Part shown: positions 13,514-26,045 of the stretch, in pieces
Position numbering within the stretch: the first letter of the stretch is position 1
Layout: the number at the start of each line of letters is the position of its first letter
From: Coriolopsis trogii
Lineage: Eukaryota; Basidiomycota; Agaricomycetes; Polyporales; Polyporaceae
NCBI GenBank assembly: GCA_020543525.1
Contig: JAHYIO010000031.1
Coordinates: 1,240,001-1,304,000 of the forward strand
Direction: 5' to 3'
DNA length: 64,000 nucleotides
Program-made: the position numbers and the translations under genes
The notes under the pieces: generated by a model
What the model was told of the DNA's origin: nothing
Database searches by the model: none
What the model saw: only the letters and a program-made list of their open reading frames with translations

Positions 13514-13810
13514 AGCTGTTGCCGAGATTCATGACCGCACGACGCGAGCGCACTTTTGGCGCGTGAAAATCGAGAGAACAAACCAAGTTGCTCGCGGCTC
13601 GACGTTCACCCGATGGCTTAAGTGAACAATACTATGTACCTCTCTGCAACATGGAAGAGCTTTTCGCGAGGCTAGTAGTTGTCGAGATACATCTTACGTT
13701 CTGTGTTGTTCACTTAAGCCGGCGAGTGAATGTCGAGTCGCGAGCAATTTATCTTGCTGTCGCGTCAAACGTGCGCACACGTCGTGCGGTCACGAATCTC
13801 GGTAACAGCT
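13514..13810. repeat. Long inverted repeat (arms ~116 and ~105 bp, spacer ~76 bp)
   Basis: The left arm 13514-13629 begins AGCTGTTGCCGAGATTCATG and ends GGCTTAAGTGAACAA. The right arm 13706-13810 begins TTGTTCACTTAAGCC and ends GAATCTCGGTAACAGCT, its reverse complement with scattered mismatches and a small length difference. Shared inner blocks include GACCGCACGACG and TTGCTCGCG. It starts about 60 bp after the tRNA-Ser gene. No ORF is credible within it. It may be a MITE or foldback element or a hairpin RNA source. No clear target-site duplication was found by eye. Confidence 0.82.
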
Positions 13811-15618
13811 GTGATTGAGTTGTGCATATACATAAGTCCTTCGTACTTCCTGCATACAGTTTGAGCTCGACTTTCATCTCTACGCTAACAGTCAGCTGCG
13901 GAGACAGCATACTTCAAGGATGTGAGATTACAGGCGGACCAAGAAGTTGTTCGAGCTCGTGAGAAGGCTTGTACTAGCTTGCACAAGCAAGATTGTCGCC
14001 ACTTGTACATGTCAAATTCCTGGTCACTAGACGATGCCAATGGGAGCGGTGACGCACGTATTGGGAATGCTCCAAAGCATCTGGCTAGATAGGAGGGGAA
14101 GGTTTCACGAGATGCGGCCACCACCGCCACCAAACAAGACGAGTTGGTAGCAAGGTCCAAAAAGGGGCGTAGTAAACTGGTCTGCGCTCCTTGGCAAAAT
14201 AAGGCGTGAAATGAGCCTGTACTTTACTGGACACGGGCTTAATGCAAAGCGCGTTCAAGGACCAGTGTCTGACGTACCGGGAGGCACCCTTCCCTCGAGA
14301 TCTCCCAGGCGCAAACAAGGGCGTCTGGCTGACCTGTAACATGGCACGACATTCGCAACTTGTGTTCCGGGTGTACCCGCCACGCCCAAATGTCCACGGC
14401 TGTAATTCTCGGACGGCGTGTGACGTTACGCTCCCAACTTGATCCTGCGGCGGCCTGACTGCTTGGTGATACGCTGCTACAGCGAGGCGCCGGGATATGA
14501 CATGAATGTTCGAAATATGAGCTTCCCGATCATGCGTGTCATGTCATGTCATCGAAGCTCTCAACGGACGGCGGCGGATGCTGGCAATCTGGCAGGACGG
14601 ACCAGGCGGAAATGAGAGGTACCAGCAGAAGCAAAGCAGAACACTCCGCTCACCGTCGCTGACGCCGGCAATCATGGAACCCTAGTACTCGACAAGGAAG
14701 AGCAGAGAAGAGCGCATGGGCGCGGACATTGATTGCAACCGAGTTGGTTTACGTACGGAGGGGCGACACGAACCCACTGAGAGCTGCTTAGAAATGTATA
14801 CGGTCTGTCTGGATGCAGGGGCCGGATAACTGTTGTGACCAGTGGCTACCAACGAGCGACACAGTTCGTGCGCTGCCCGGGCGTCGTCGCCTCTCAACCT
14901 GTGTTTCTTGTTTCATTTCAACGTTCAGGTCAAACTTTGAGTAAGGTGTTCTGTCTTGTCAACAGATGTTAGCGTCTCAGCATCATCTCTCGAATGTTCC
15001 ATCCCTCTGGAACTCCATGTTGCATTGGAGACGGGACGTACTGAGGCAGTAGGGGAAGAGTCGGATAGAGAGGAGAGCAGCCCAGACTAGAATAACAAGA
15101 CCGTTAAGAAGGGATAAGAACAGAACTAAGGCGTAAAGCTACGTAGTAAGTACAATAAAAACGATCCACACATCCAGACATGAGCACAACCACGAGGGCG
15201 AACAGAAACTAGGAAGAAAAGAAATGCATGTGGGGACTTGAGCCGTGGACCGGAAGAAAGGCAGATGGTGTGTGCTCGAGATCACAGTGACATGTGGGCA
15301 TGGAAGGAGCGACGAGGGTGTGCCGTGAAAGGCGTGATTGAGCGGGAAATATTTTCCAACTATGTACAATATGCGGTGGTGATGCAATGCCCAGCGGAAC
15401 GCCTCGCCACCGTATGGAGGCTTGGGGCAATGAGGGAGGGATCATGATGAGAGTCGTGGGCGCCGAGAGGTACCTGATGAGGCACAGGGCGACAAGATGC
15501 AAATGCGGAGGGGGTGACGGACGGGGGAACGACAGGACAGACGGTGATGTCGAGGGTAAGACGCAGCACGCATGCTGACATGACCTACTCCTGCAACCAA
15601 ACCTCCGTCTCCGTCGAA
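13811..15618. other. Intergenic, no gene recognised
   Basis: About 1.8 kb lies between the inverted repeat and the 3' end of the G-alpha gene. Open frames on both strands are all under 145 codons and overlap one another, and none shows a domain. The minus-strand part near 15.1-15.6 kb is probably the G-alpha 3' untranslated region. Confidence 0.5.
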
Positions 15619-17235
15619 CTACAGAAGACCACATTCCCGCAGGTGCAGTTGCAAGAGGATATCCTGGATGGCGCTCAAGACGACTGTTGCAGTGCCGAAT
15701 TAGATCCGATGTCCACCGGGGTCATGGAGCAGACGCGAACGAAAGTCACGAGCAATGACAAGTGACATTGCATGTCATGAGAGGCGACGAGCGGAGTCAG
15801 GAAGATGAAACAACGTGGGCAAAGACCGAAGATGTGTACTGATCAGCGCTAATTTCAAGGAATGGAGGCATATGGGGACGACGTACACTTGATTTGCTGG
15901 GTATCTGTTGCACATGTGTAGTGTGCGTAAATCTGCTTCGTCGCTGCGCTCTGATTAAGCGAAACAAAGCGGTGGAGAAGGTAGTTGCACGCTGCGTCGT
16001 AGTCGTCGCCACCGGTGTAGTCGGGGAAGTAGTCGCCAAGAGGTGACCGCGGTAGCTTCTCCGCGAACAAGTCAATCTTGTTCAAGAAGAGGATCTAAGA
16101 AGCGATGATGTGATGAGTACCACCGCCCACAACGGTGCGCCAGAGCGAAGGGGACTGAAACTCACGATAGACGTCTTGACGAACCATCTCGAGTTGCATA
16201 TCGAGTCGAAGAGGGTCAAGGCCTCTTGCATACGGTTCTGGGTGGAGAACATGGTGAGAACGTGACGCAGGAGTTCAGGAGACAATGGAAACGTACGACG
16301 CTCTCATCCTCGTAGAGCATCTGGTCATACTCGCTCAAGGAGACGAGGAAGACAAGTGCGGTGACGTTCTCGAAACAGTGGATCCACTTCTTACGTTCCG
16401 AACGCTGACCTCCCACGTCGAAAAGCTTGTAGGTGAGCTCGCCGACCTTGAAAGTCGTCTCTGTGATACCCGTCGTCTTGACACGAGAGCGGAGGATGTC
16501 CTGATCGGTCGGCATGTAGTTGGGAGCAGCCATACGGTCGATGGAGTTGAAGTAGTAGACAGCGGAGTCGTTCAACTGGAACTCGCGAGCGCGAGCGACA
16601 GCCTCCTGGACGCCAGGATCCTTCCAGAGACCACGGATCGCGTCGGCAACGTCGCGGGGCATGATATCGCCCTCAATCTGACCAGGCAGAGAGAGGATGA
16701 TGGAACGCCGGCCGTCGTTTTGCGGAGATAGGTGGATGTCGAGGTGGGGCATGGCATCGAGAATAGCACTGAATGATGCAGTAGAAAACGTGAGTGAGTG
16801 TCGGAAGGGTTCTGTGACGGATAATGGGGTGACGACGTACCGCATAGACTGAATGGTGTTGGAAAAGATGATTTCCTTGTACGAGTCCCGCTCTTGCTCA
16901 TTGTAACCACCGTGGTGAATGAGCTTCATCTGCTTGAGGACAGTTGACTGTATGGGCAGTGTGAGCGTCAGCTGAAATGGATGTTCGGGTGGTGACAAAC
17001 CTTGCCCGACTCTCCAGCACCCAAAAGCAACATCTTGATCTCGTTCTTGGCCATCATACGGTCCCGCTTGAGCTGGTTCTCAATCTCGTCATTGCCTAGA
17101 AATGGGTTGCATGAGCGGGAGGAAAAGGGCCGGATATGGGGACTCGACAGATAGGGGAGCTGGGAAGAGTAAGACGGGGAAGGACTCACGGGCCTTGGCC
17201 TCATCGTCGATGCCGGAAGACTGGACGCAGCCCAT
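15619..17235 (-). CDS. Heterotrimeric G-protein alpha subunit
   Basis: Membrane-anchored GTPase that relays receptor signals. Joined exons give about 354 residues, the standard size. The N-terminus MGCVQSS has the myristoylation Gly2 and palmitoylation Cys3. GTP-site elements in order are [18 protein letters not shown] (G1), [12 protein letters not shown] (switch I, with the conserved Arg), [13 protein letters not shown] (switch II with the catalytic Gln), FLNKIDLF (G4) and TCATDT (G5). The C-terminus LRECGLL keeps the Cys four residues from the end, as in the Gi-like fungal class. Introns follow the first coding exon (17235-17190), GAGESGK, QSMR, DESV and VKTSI, plus one of 203 nt (15886-15684) before the last 65-nt exon. 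The stop TAG is at 15621-15619. Among fungal subgroups it looks like a Gpa1/Gi-type subunit. The ECGLL rather than DCGLI-like end is a minor departure. Confidence 0.96.
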
Positions 17236-17845
17236 GGTGAGTAGCGAGAGATGAGGGGGCAGAGAAAGTAAAGAGCGGGAGGGGGGCTGGGGCGGCTAAA
17301 GAGCCTGACGGCGGTGGTGGAAGAAGAGGGAAGAGGACGAAGATGGAGAGAGGCGGAGAGCTGAGCGAGACGCGGGCCAGTCCCTCGGTCGCCAGCAGAT
17401 GGGCGCCCATCGCCGTTGGCTTTGATACGCGACCGCCTCTAGCCGCCTGTGCACTTTCAGCCATTCCCTCTCACGGATCCCTCCACAGTGTGTAAACAGC
17501 AACGACGTTCATCATTATGCTACCACGTACGTCTACCAAACCTCGCAAGCAACAGCAGCAAACCATACACATGAAGCAGACACTCCACCCTCTATCCCGA
17601 CCTCATCCATCATGAGCGACTGAGCGACGAACGCGCCCGCATATGCGTTCTGTCAGTACCATTGTCTGTCACATCCGCCGCGGACGGATCGTTTAGACAG
17701 ACACAGTCGACAGCGCCGATCTCAGTCCAACCTCCCTCTCTGTCCACCGTACACACATCATCAGACACCACGCGAGCATGCTCATGCCAAGCGTGGTCGC
17801 CATCAGATGCAGCAGCTTCACCACGGCGCCGGTTGCACGAGAGAG

Positions 17846-20599
17846 TCAGGTTGATGATTCTCCGACGCTGACCCAAAGAGACCCAGAGGGCGCTTGCTCC
17901 TCGTTCGAGTCGTCGTCTGACCCCGACCCGTCGTCTTCCGCACGTGCGTCAGTGCCAGAGTTCTCCTTGTTCGCCTCAGTTTCAGCTACCTGCGCAACTG
18001 CTTCAGCAGCCGCATCTGCCACCGACGGGAGTGGCGGCAGAGGCGCTGGAACAGCCTGGCTCAGGAGAGCTGCTGCCTGTTCTGCCGTCTTCCGTGCGGC
18101 CTCAGCCTCTTCGAGCCTCTTCAGCTCCGCGGCCTCCTTCTCTTTCTGAAGCAGCTCCCGTTTGCGTTGTTCGCGCTGAAACACAGTCAGCATGTGGGCA
18201 CAATACAAAGTCAATGATGAAGTGCAAGCGCCGGAATGATGTGGACGAATGGGGGAAGAATGTGATAACGTGATTATCGATGTGGATCGGATAAACTGAC
18301 CTCCTCTTTCTCCTTGAGCTCGCGCGCTTCCCGCTCCTTCCGCAACTTCTCTCTCAACTCTCGCTCGCTCGTCACCCATCCTGCTGCCTCGTTCGCTGCT
18401 GCCTCGGGTCGCGACTTGTTCTTCAGAAGATCTGCAAACGTGGTCAGCACACCTGATTCGCCCCACACGCCACACGCACCAGCCCCTCAAGTTAGAGAGA
18501 AAAATTCTTGCACCGGACACGTCCCACAGTAACGCCATTGCGAGGACCATAGGCAGCAAGTCATCAGCGAACGAAGAAATCGGAACACTCACAGCCTTGC
18601 AGCGCGGCTACGCTGAACTCCTCGTCAGGGATCGAATCCGCAAACTTCTTCGCAAGCGCCGCCAGAGTCGCGCCATCTAGCGGTTTCGCAGAATGCTTCG
18701 CCTCCATAATCTCTGCATCCACAGGCGGTGGCAGGTATGCCTGATTCAACAAGCCTGCATCGCTCACCGTCCGCGCTCGTTCCTTGCCGCCTTTACTTCC
18801 GCCTGTGCCTGGACCTGTCGTGGAACATGTCCGCGACCGCGTCGGCAGGCCTTCTGGCAACGAAGGAAGAGGTGATAGGGGACTCGACGATCCGGATGGA
18901 CTGGTTGGCACGGATGATAGATTGGAAGACAACGAGGAGAACAGTGTGGAGCCTGTGGACGAGCCGGCTGAAGGTGACGGTGGGGTCGTCGGCAATTCAA
19001 TGCTGTCCAAATCACCCTCGAGCAGGATGTCGTCTTCGTCCGTGGACGGGAAGAAGTTGCGGAAGAGTTGCTCAGCCTGCCACTTGGATGCATTCTTAAA
19101 CTCAATCCAAACATCCATCCGACCTGGACGTGACAATGCGGGGTCGAGACGGTCAAGATGATTCGTCGTCCTGGGTTGCCAATGTCAGCCAAGCGCTGCG
19201 GTGTGGGACGAAAGACCACGTACGCGAATAACAAGCGCCCCTCGGAGGCTGCAACACCATCTAGTGCGTTCAGCAACCCACTCAAACTAAGGGTGTTAAC
19301 ATCTGACAGTTGGTCGGTCTTTCGCGGCCGGCGCGATGAAGTGCTGCTCGTCTGCTCAGCCACCTTCTCCTCAGACTTGCCTTCGGGACTGCCGGTGGCG
19401 CTACCATCTCGCGAAGTGCTGCGGGTGAAAGCCGCGTCCAAGTCCTCAAGTAGGACAATACACCGCGCAGGCACGCGGCCCATGAGTGTGGTGAGTGTGC
19501 TGTCGTTGATCCATGATGACGACAGCGACACGACGTAAATGTCAAGCATCAACTCGCCGGCAATAGCGTGTATGAGCGAACTCTTCCCCGATCCCGGCAC
19601 ACCGTAGAGCAAATAACCCCTACGGAACGGGATGCCTCGATCTGCGTACCACTGCAATAACATCAAGGTCAGCACTATGAATGGCGTAGAGAGATGGGGG
19701 GATGCAAGTACGTGACGTCACACTCCAACCATAAGCATGTACTCACCTTCTCAGACTTGAGGAAGTCCTTGGTATCCGACAAGAGCATCTCCTTCACACC
19801 AGGGTTCAGAACGATGGACGACATCGGACGCTTGTGGCGTGAATCTGTCCATCTCCAGCAGCCGTGTGAGTCGGCGAAGTAGATCTGTATGCGATGGACG
19901 GCTTCTGCTTCGTATTCCTTCTTCGCCTGAAGAACGAGCTGCTTGAGGATGGAGTTGTTACGTGCGACGACGGAGACGGAAATGACTTCGCTGCCAGTGT
20001 CGCTCTTACGCCAGCGCTTTACACGGAGCCAGTGGCCGCGGTAGTAGATGGTGTGGGTGGTGTTGGACGTGGGCTGGAAGACGACGCGGGTCTTGACTTT
20101 ACCAGGTGTGTCGTCTTCCTCCTCGTCCTCGTCACCAAATGAATTATCTGCTACACGGGAGCCAAAGCCGGGAGTGGAACTGCGGGTCGTGGTCTCAAAC
20201 TCTCGGGAGCGTTGCCACTCTGGGCGGCGAGAGAGCCAGAGCATGAGCCAGTCGTAGGGATAGTCTTCCTCCGAGAAGTGGGCGGTAAGGAAGAACGCTG
20301 GGTAAGCGGGAGGTGAGTCAGCGTGCGGTCGCACCGGTACCGGTTGGATGACTTACAGTTGATGAAATGGGACCTGTGGACACGATGGCGAGGAGGGTGT
20401 GCATGTACAGAGAGAGGAATGGTAAGATAGAGCATTGAACGGGAAACGCCAGTGAGAGATGCGCGCACCATCCTGAGCTTGCTACGCGTCGAGCAGTCTC
20501 GACAGTGCCGCCGAGGACGACGAGCTTCATGCCATCAATCATCGAGGAGCCTCCGCCGCCGCCGACGAGGGGCTGCACGAGGGATCTGAGAGCGTCCAT
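17846..20599 (-). CDS. BCS1-like AAA ATPase with C-terminal coiled coil
   Basis: Member of the family of mitochondrial chaperone Bcs1, which moves the Rieske protein across the inner membrane. Fungi carry several diverged paralogues. The N-terminal part (MDALRSLVQPL...) includes a short hydrophobic segment and the BCS1_N-type stretch from FFLTAHFSEEDYPYDWLMLW to GHWLRVKRWR. The AAA core follows: GVPGSGKSS (Walker A), CIVLLEDLDAAF (Walker B), GLLNALDG, then TTNHLDRLDPALSRPGRMD with the arginine finger. A Ser/Pro-rich insert follows FFPSTDEDD, and the last ~170 residues contain a Lys/Glu-rich coiled coil (RELLQKEKEAAELKRLEEAE) and an acidic tail. Several small introns are present, including one flanking a ~19-nt exon encoding SHFIN (20.3-20.4 kb). 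Ser-rich insertion and long tail suggest a paralogue rather than Bcs1 itself, so the symbol is withheld. Confidence 0.88.
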
Positions 20600-23500
20600 C
20601 GGGATGTATGCGTATGAGAGATGGTGGCAGAGCCAAGATTGCAAGAGAGGCGAGGGAGGATATGGTGAAGGAGGTGAGGTGGGGAAGGGAAGGGAGATGG
20701 TGGAGGAAGGGAGACAAGCAGACGGCGCCTGGGAAGGAGGGGGGCGGGAGGCGATGGTCGTATGAGGCTGAGGCTCTCCCTTAGCCGTCTCTGCCACCTC
20801 TGTGGCGGTGGTATGTCCTTCTCGATCCGGCTTCCCTTCTCAAGTCCGCACCAAGTACGACGACCCCCCAGACGCGTGCGGTATATTCCATGACGCGCTC
20901 ACCCTCCCTTGCTCTGACTCTCTGCAAACCGTGCTGGCCCTCGTACGCGGGAGACGCGTCAGCGTGGGTGAGACGCGCCACAGTGACGGCCCTGCGCAAG
21001 TCGTGCAACGTGTTCGCGTAAGAGCTCGTCTATCTCCTCCTTCGGCGACCCATCCCGCAGCTCAGCGCCTCGACGACGACCGCAAGACAGAACCCGATCC
21101 ATTGTTTCCAGGCTGTCGCCCGCGTCCTCTTGCAGCCTGTCTATTTCCGCATCTGCGCTGACGCTCGCTAGTGCCAGCGTACGCACGCTTTCTCCCTCCC
21201 TCCCCACGGCCGCGACGGCCGAGTCACGTCGAGCTGTATACGCCGACGCTTCCGACGATTGCCTTTCGCAGCAAGAGCCCGTCGCGCCACGCGCCTGGCC
21301 GAGGGAGCGAGTCCAGCAAGAAAGAGGAAGGAGGGTCCCAAGCGCGCACCGAGACCCATCACGCGTTCGCGCGTCTCCCGTCCGCATCAGTCTCCAATAT
21401 TACCCCAGCTCGCTTTGCACCTGCATTTCCCGCCTCTTGGCCTGAGCTTGCCCGAACAAGCAAACTCGAACCCAAGCCGACATCCGATCCCCATACGCGA
21501 GCGAGTCAAGCATCATCCATCCTTCGCCATCGCTCTTGTGTGCTCCGCGTACCTCCATGCACTCGTACTTACGTCCACCGCTATGGATCTACGCTGTCTC
21601 CCGGCTCCTTCTTTGCCTATACGCCCTCCGCAAGTTACCGGCGTGTGCAAGTCGTTGAGTATGAACAGGACACGTTCGTGATCTCGTTGGTACTGTCTGA
21701 ATAAACCCCGCTCTGACTTTGAGGCCCTTCGACTGTATTCAATCCTTTATATTGTAATCATATATACGGAGAAGAAATCGTCTTTCTTTGTCTGTGTCGA
21801 GCGCGTGAACAGTGTAGCGCCAATGCCCACAACTGACAAAAGACGGACGGCCGCAGCCAGTGACTGGGACAGTACGCATTTCTTCCCGAGAAACATGTCC
21901 AGTCTCTTCCGTGTCTAGACTTTCTGTTGCAGGGCTTGCACTTTGCCTAGGCGGTCGAGTGCGCGCTCACGTACTTGGGAGCACATTCGGTACTCTCACT
22001 GAAGCTGCGATCGATCGTTCATATCACCCTCGTGCCGGTCGATAAGCATTCACCAGTGCGCCCGCTCCAATAAGGCTGTTCCATTTGTGTTCCACATAAG
22101 TGGCAGATGAGAGCGTTAGTAGCCACCATGCGTCTCCGCGATTACACTGCCCGGCTTCTTTTGTGGTTGCAAGACGCACTGCGCTTGATTAAGCAGCGAA
22201 TAGACTCGACTATCGGAGGCCGAGCGTTGCACCAGCGGACGTAAGGAGGAGACCCCACTTTCGTCCCGAGCCTGTCAGATCTGTCAGAATGCCCACCAGA
22301 TGTATCGTAAATTGTCCGGTATGTTCAAAGCGTACTGGCAAACGTCCATCTGCTCGGAAAGCGTTGCTGCAGTAGTTGCGCTGTCGTCATGACAGGTTGG
22401 TGAGTACACCTGTGTCTCCCCGGTTGCCAGGCTGAGTAGTATACCGTCTGTCGGGAATCACCTCGACTCTTGTGGTTCATGCAGACACGACATGTCGGAG
22501 TTGGATGCCTGTATATGCACTAGATCTTGCCACATATTGCAAACGTAGAAATCTCGTCGAATTGGGTATGCGCTTCCGGTGTGCTGCAAACATTCGGTAT
22601 TTTGTATTATAGTCTCATACCAAGAGAGCCCATGTGTTCGAGGAGTTTGCTTCGGACCCAGCCAATAATCAATACGTCGTTGCATACAGTAGGAATTTGC
22701 GTGCATTTAGGTTGAAGGCACGACTTCTTCCGAGTGGGGGCCCCAGGCAGGCCACTCACTATCATCCGGACGGAGTATGGCAGATGTTAGCCGCCGCGGA
22801 GTGGGTGTTGAGTATGTTGTCGCCGATCAGATGCGAAATTGCGGTGGGTAATCGTTCTTGCTCACAGAGCCTCATACGACCGGCTAGAAAGACGATCTGT
22901 GGGTATACGGAATTTCTCCTCGGCGCAAAGCGGCGGCGAGAGCACGTACGAATAACGATAATATTCATCAATGCTGTCTAATAAAAAACACCGAACACAG
23001 CGAGACGAGGTGGAGGTCATGATGCGATAGACTTAGCCGGTAATATTATGTGGAGAGCGTGCAGGCAGATGAGAGAAAGGGCGCTTCAGGCAGTCTTCTG
23101 GCGTTCTGAGAAGAACATGGAAAATGAGTTTCAAGCGACGTGTAATTCGGAAGCTGGAGGAAGTTCGTGTCTTGTTCCAGGTCCTAGGGGCTCCCGTGAC
23201 TATATGAACTCGCGCGCAAGCCAGGCATCTGCATTGGTCGGCTAGACACTGTTGCAGACGGCAGATGCTATGTGCGCAGACCAGAGGCAGAACAGGTCAG
23301 AGAGCATGTACTGCCGAGACTCACATATTTGCTTGTCGGAGGCGCTGATTGCCACCTGAGGGAGAGGGGCAAGGGAAGGGGTAACTACCCCCCCTTCTTG
23401 CGCTACTTCAAAGCAGCTTCATTTCATAGACGCAGATTTGATCAACACATGTCTCATTCCTTGCCCAAGATATTCACGACGGTCACTTGAAGGCTGGAGG

Positions 23501-23723
23501 GGGGGGGCCGTGTAGCATCGAGTTCCGCAGAATGAGTCGGGACGGACATAGTGCTGATGATATACTTGAAGATCTTCTGTTAGGACTCTGTTACACTGGA
23601 CGTGGATGATCGCACGGGACAGGGCCCTAGCCATATGAAGGATGCCGACCAGGACTATATGGGACAGATGCGGCAGTTGGAACAACAATGTATACGCGGG
23701 GTACAACAGAGCGACGACCTGTA
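20600..23723. other. 3.1-kb intergenic region with unassigned ORFs
   Basis: No recognisable gene. The first kilobase is CT/GC-rich and probably includes the promoter of the BCS1-like gene (-). A 177-codon frame (21171-21704, +) ends in a stretch with balanced composition, but its start and most of its length are Arg/Pro/Ser-rich and no family is evident. From 21.7 to 23.7 kb open frames are all below 120 codons. A spliced gene of unknown family cannot be excluded. Confidence 0.4.
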
Positions 23724-24504
23724 TCAGAGAGCAGAGGGGGCGGGATCGGCGACGGTAGATGCAGAGGACTGTGGAGGGGGAAGATCAATGACCTTGCCGA
23801 CGATGTTGTAACGCTTCCTGGAGGGATAGAGACATGTCAGACTGGGGACGGACAGAACGGGGGAACATAGACGGATGGAAGACAAGCAAGAGACTCACGA
23901 GAAGAAGTCATACCAGTCGTTGAGAGTCTTCGTATCCGCCTCGGATAGAGTGCTGTAGTCTGACAGCGCGTCTTCGGGCTTGAGACTAGACATGCCGAGG
24001 GCGCGGGAGGCGTCCTTGCCGGCAAAGAGATTGTACGATTTGCCCTTGCCGTAGGTGTCTGCCTTACGGGTGACGTCGAAGACAGTGCCTACACGACGAG
24101 GGAAGGAAACGGACGTAAGTCAAGATGCGGGGGGTAGCGAGGAATAGATGCACACCCTTGATAGCCACATATATTGGCTTTGAGGTATCTGAGCCGTCGA
24201 ACGCCTTGAGCTGCTCGACGGTGAACGGATCGTCCTTGGGAGGGGCAAGATCTCCACTTGGGGGCTGCATCACGGACTTGGGTTTGTCTTGTGAGCTGGT
24301 GTTGTTGTCGGAAGAGGGCTGGCCTTGTTTGCGTTTGCGCAGAAGCTGGTCCTGATACTCGCGTTGCTGATCGAGGGATAGGCCGGAGGTGGAAGCGTAG
24401 GAGGTAGACTCAGACGTATGAGGAACGCTGCGTACGAGGACAGACTTTGCGAAGTAGGCGAGGGTGAGGGCGACAGAGAAGGCGACGAGAAGAGCAGCGA
24501 GCAT
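23724..24504 (-). CDS. Dap1/MAPR-type cytochrome b5-like haem-binding protein
   Basis: Membrane-associated progesterone receptor (PGRMC/Dap1) family. In yeast Dap1 binds haem and supports Erg11 P450 in sterol synthesis. Three exons end with the TGA at 23726-23724. Introns are 24155-24089 (67 nt) and one after WYDFFS. The N-terminal anchor is MLAALLVAFSVALTLAYFAK. A low-complexity linker follows, then the b5-like domain: FTVEQLKAFDGSD, KPIYVAIKGTVFDVT, YGKGKSYNLFAGKDASRAL and the family's helix-rich LNDWYDFFSKRYNIVGKV. The Tyr-Gly-x-Gly...Tyr pattern typical of MAPR haem ligation is present. The start is ambiguous: the frame stays open to an ATG at 24681, which would add 59 mostly charged residues before the anchor. 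The 24504 start is preferred because it puts the helix at the extreme N-terminus, as in MAPR proteins. Confidence 0.88.
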
Positions 24505-25127
24505 GACGGACTGAAACGCTTGGTCGACCCCAGCTGGCCTTGCACGAGCTCTGATCGATTTCAATGAACGGTCCCGCGCCTGTGGTCCTGCTCGTCCGCC
24601 AACTCTCGCTTGTTCCCGGGCCGCAACAGCCGGTCGCTGCTCTTGTTCCTCCCATCCATTATCCCATCCACAGTCGCTCACACCGCCACGTACGTGTCGC
24701 CTTCGGCCCCTAGGAGCTCACCATCCAAGCAGTCTTCCCACAAGTGTGAGAATGGCGGCTACACACAGGACGTCCCCGGCATCGCCATGTTTCCTTGACG
24801 CTATCGCCAACGCCTCAGAGTGGCCGTTGTTCCTCCTCTTCTCTTGACCAATGCGCCCAGCCTTCCCAGATGCGCCGACATCCGTTCAATACTAATAGTC
24901 CACAGCACGCGGATTACAACAGTACTAGAAGATCGCCGCCCGTCTAGCTTCTCGCACCAAGCGAGCACCTTGAGGCGACCCTAGGAACGCGTGTTATCAA
25001 GGCCATCGCTCGCTCCTCCGTACTCATCGTATATTTCTCCGTGTTGCTCACCTTATATTTCGCATAACACTTGTCTCTCTGTCACTGGGACCACTCGAGC
25101 TGCGAACACGTCGCCCACAACCACATC

Positions 25128-25784
25128 ATGCATGCCCCTGCCCCGACGGCTACTCTTCCTCACTACACCGAATCTCATGCAGCACCATATGCACTCTTCT
25201 CTGACTTCGCTTCACTCTCCCAGATCCAGAGGAACTTCCTCATCAAGGAAGCGGGCTACGCTCCTGAACTTCCCTATCCCAACCACAAATTTCTCGACCA
25301 ATACTCGAAACTCTCCGTCGACCTCTACCGTCTCCTCGTGCAAACCGAGTACACACTGATGCAGAGGAGTGCCGGGAGGCGACAATTTTCTCCGAGCTCA
25401 ACGCATCCAGTCCTCGGACTATCGTTCGCCCCCATCGCCTCCTCCCAGCGAGAGTGCGTCCTTGGGCAGGAGCAACTGGAGATTGTCGAGAAATGGATGC
25501 AGAGGTATGACGCGCTGGTGTGGTTGGAGAACGTGCTCGTTCGACAGCATCACGTTGTCTTCACCCAACATCAACAGCAGCAGCGGGACCTGCGGCTATC
25601 GAGGACGTTGCATGATGTCAATCGCTGGCTGGTCGAGTGGGACAACCAGGGGAGGGGCAAAGGGCCGCGGCCATTGCCGGCCAAGCCCCCGCGACGACTT
25701 ACGTCTGACTCGCTGGAGGAAGAGAGAGGGGCAAAGAGGCAGAAGGGGCTACAAGGGTGTGTGGTGGGTCGTGGGCATCATTGA
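25128..25784 (+). CDS. Hypothetical protein, function unknown
   Basis: A single open exon of 218 codons from ATG 25128; an in-frame ATG at 25071 would add 19 residues. The middle is clearly protein-like, with alternating hydrophobic and charged residues: SQIQRNFLIKEAGYAPELPY, KLSVDLYRLLVQTEYTLMQR, LEIVEKWMQRYDALVWLENV and TLHDVNRWLVEWDN. These suggest a helical domain. The tail is basic and Pro-rich. No family was recognised. It is divergent from the Dap1-like gene, with about 600 bp between the starts. The helical core supports a real gene, but nothing supports a function. Confidence 0.6.
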   Translation: MHAPAPTATLPHYTESHAAPYALFSDFASLSQIQRNFLIKEAGYAPELPYPNHKFLDQYSKLSVDLYRLLVQTEYTLMQRSAGRRQFSPSSTHPVLGLSFAPIASSQRECVLGQEQLEIVEKWMQRYDALVWLENVLVRQHHVVFTQHQQQQRDLRLSRTLHDVNRWLVEWDNQGRGKGPRPLPAKPPRRLTSDSLEEERGAKRQKGLQGCVVGRGHH

Positions 25785-26045
25785 GAAAGCGGCTGAGGAG
25801 CAGAGAGGAAGTCTAAATATCATTGCCATGGATGCTCTGGACTGCGATAAAGATGCGTGTAAACATACAACTTGATCTTTTTTTCGAGTGTCGAGTATGG
25901 TACCGTGGTGTACGCCGCTATACATAGCACGCTATGGCTGATGATGTCATGAAAGCTTAGTACGCTATATAGCCACGACGTGCTACCTTCACTGCCTGCG
26001 GTCGCTCACATCGTTGACTGAACGTGTTCCAAGTGGATACACACG

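Noticed and set aside
16285..16731. 148-codon ORF antisense to the G-alpha gene
   Set aside because: It is the shadow frame of conserved G-alpha exons.
21171..21704. 177-codon plus-strand ORF
   Set aside because: No domain, Arg/Ser/Pro-rich start and no clear splice partners; left unassigned rather than called a gene.
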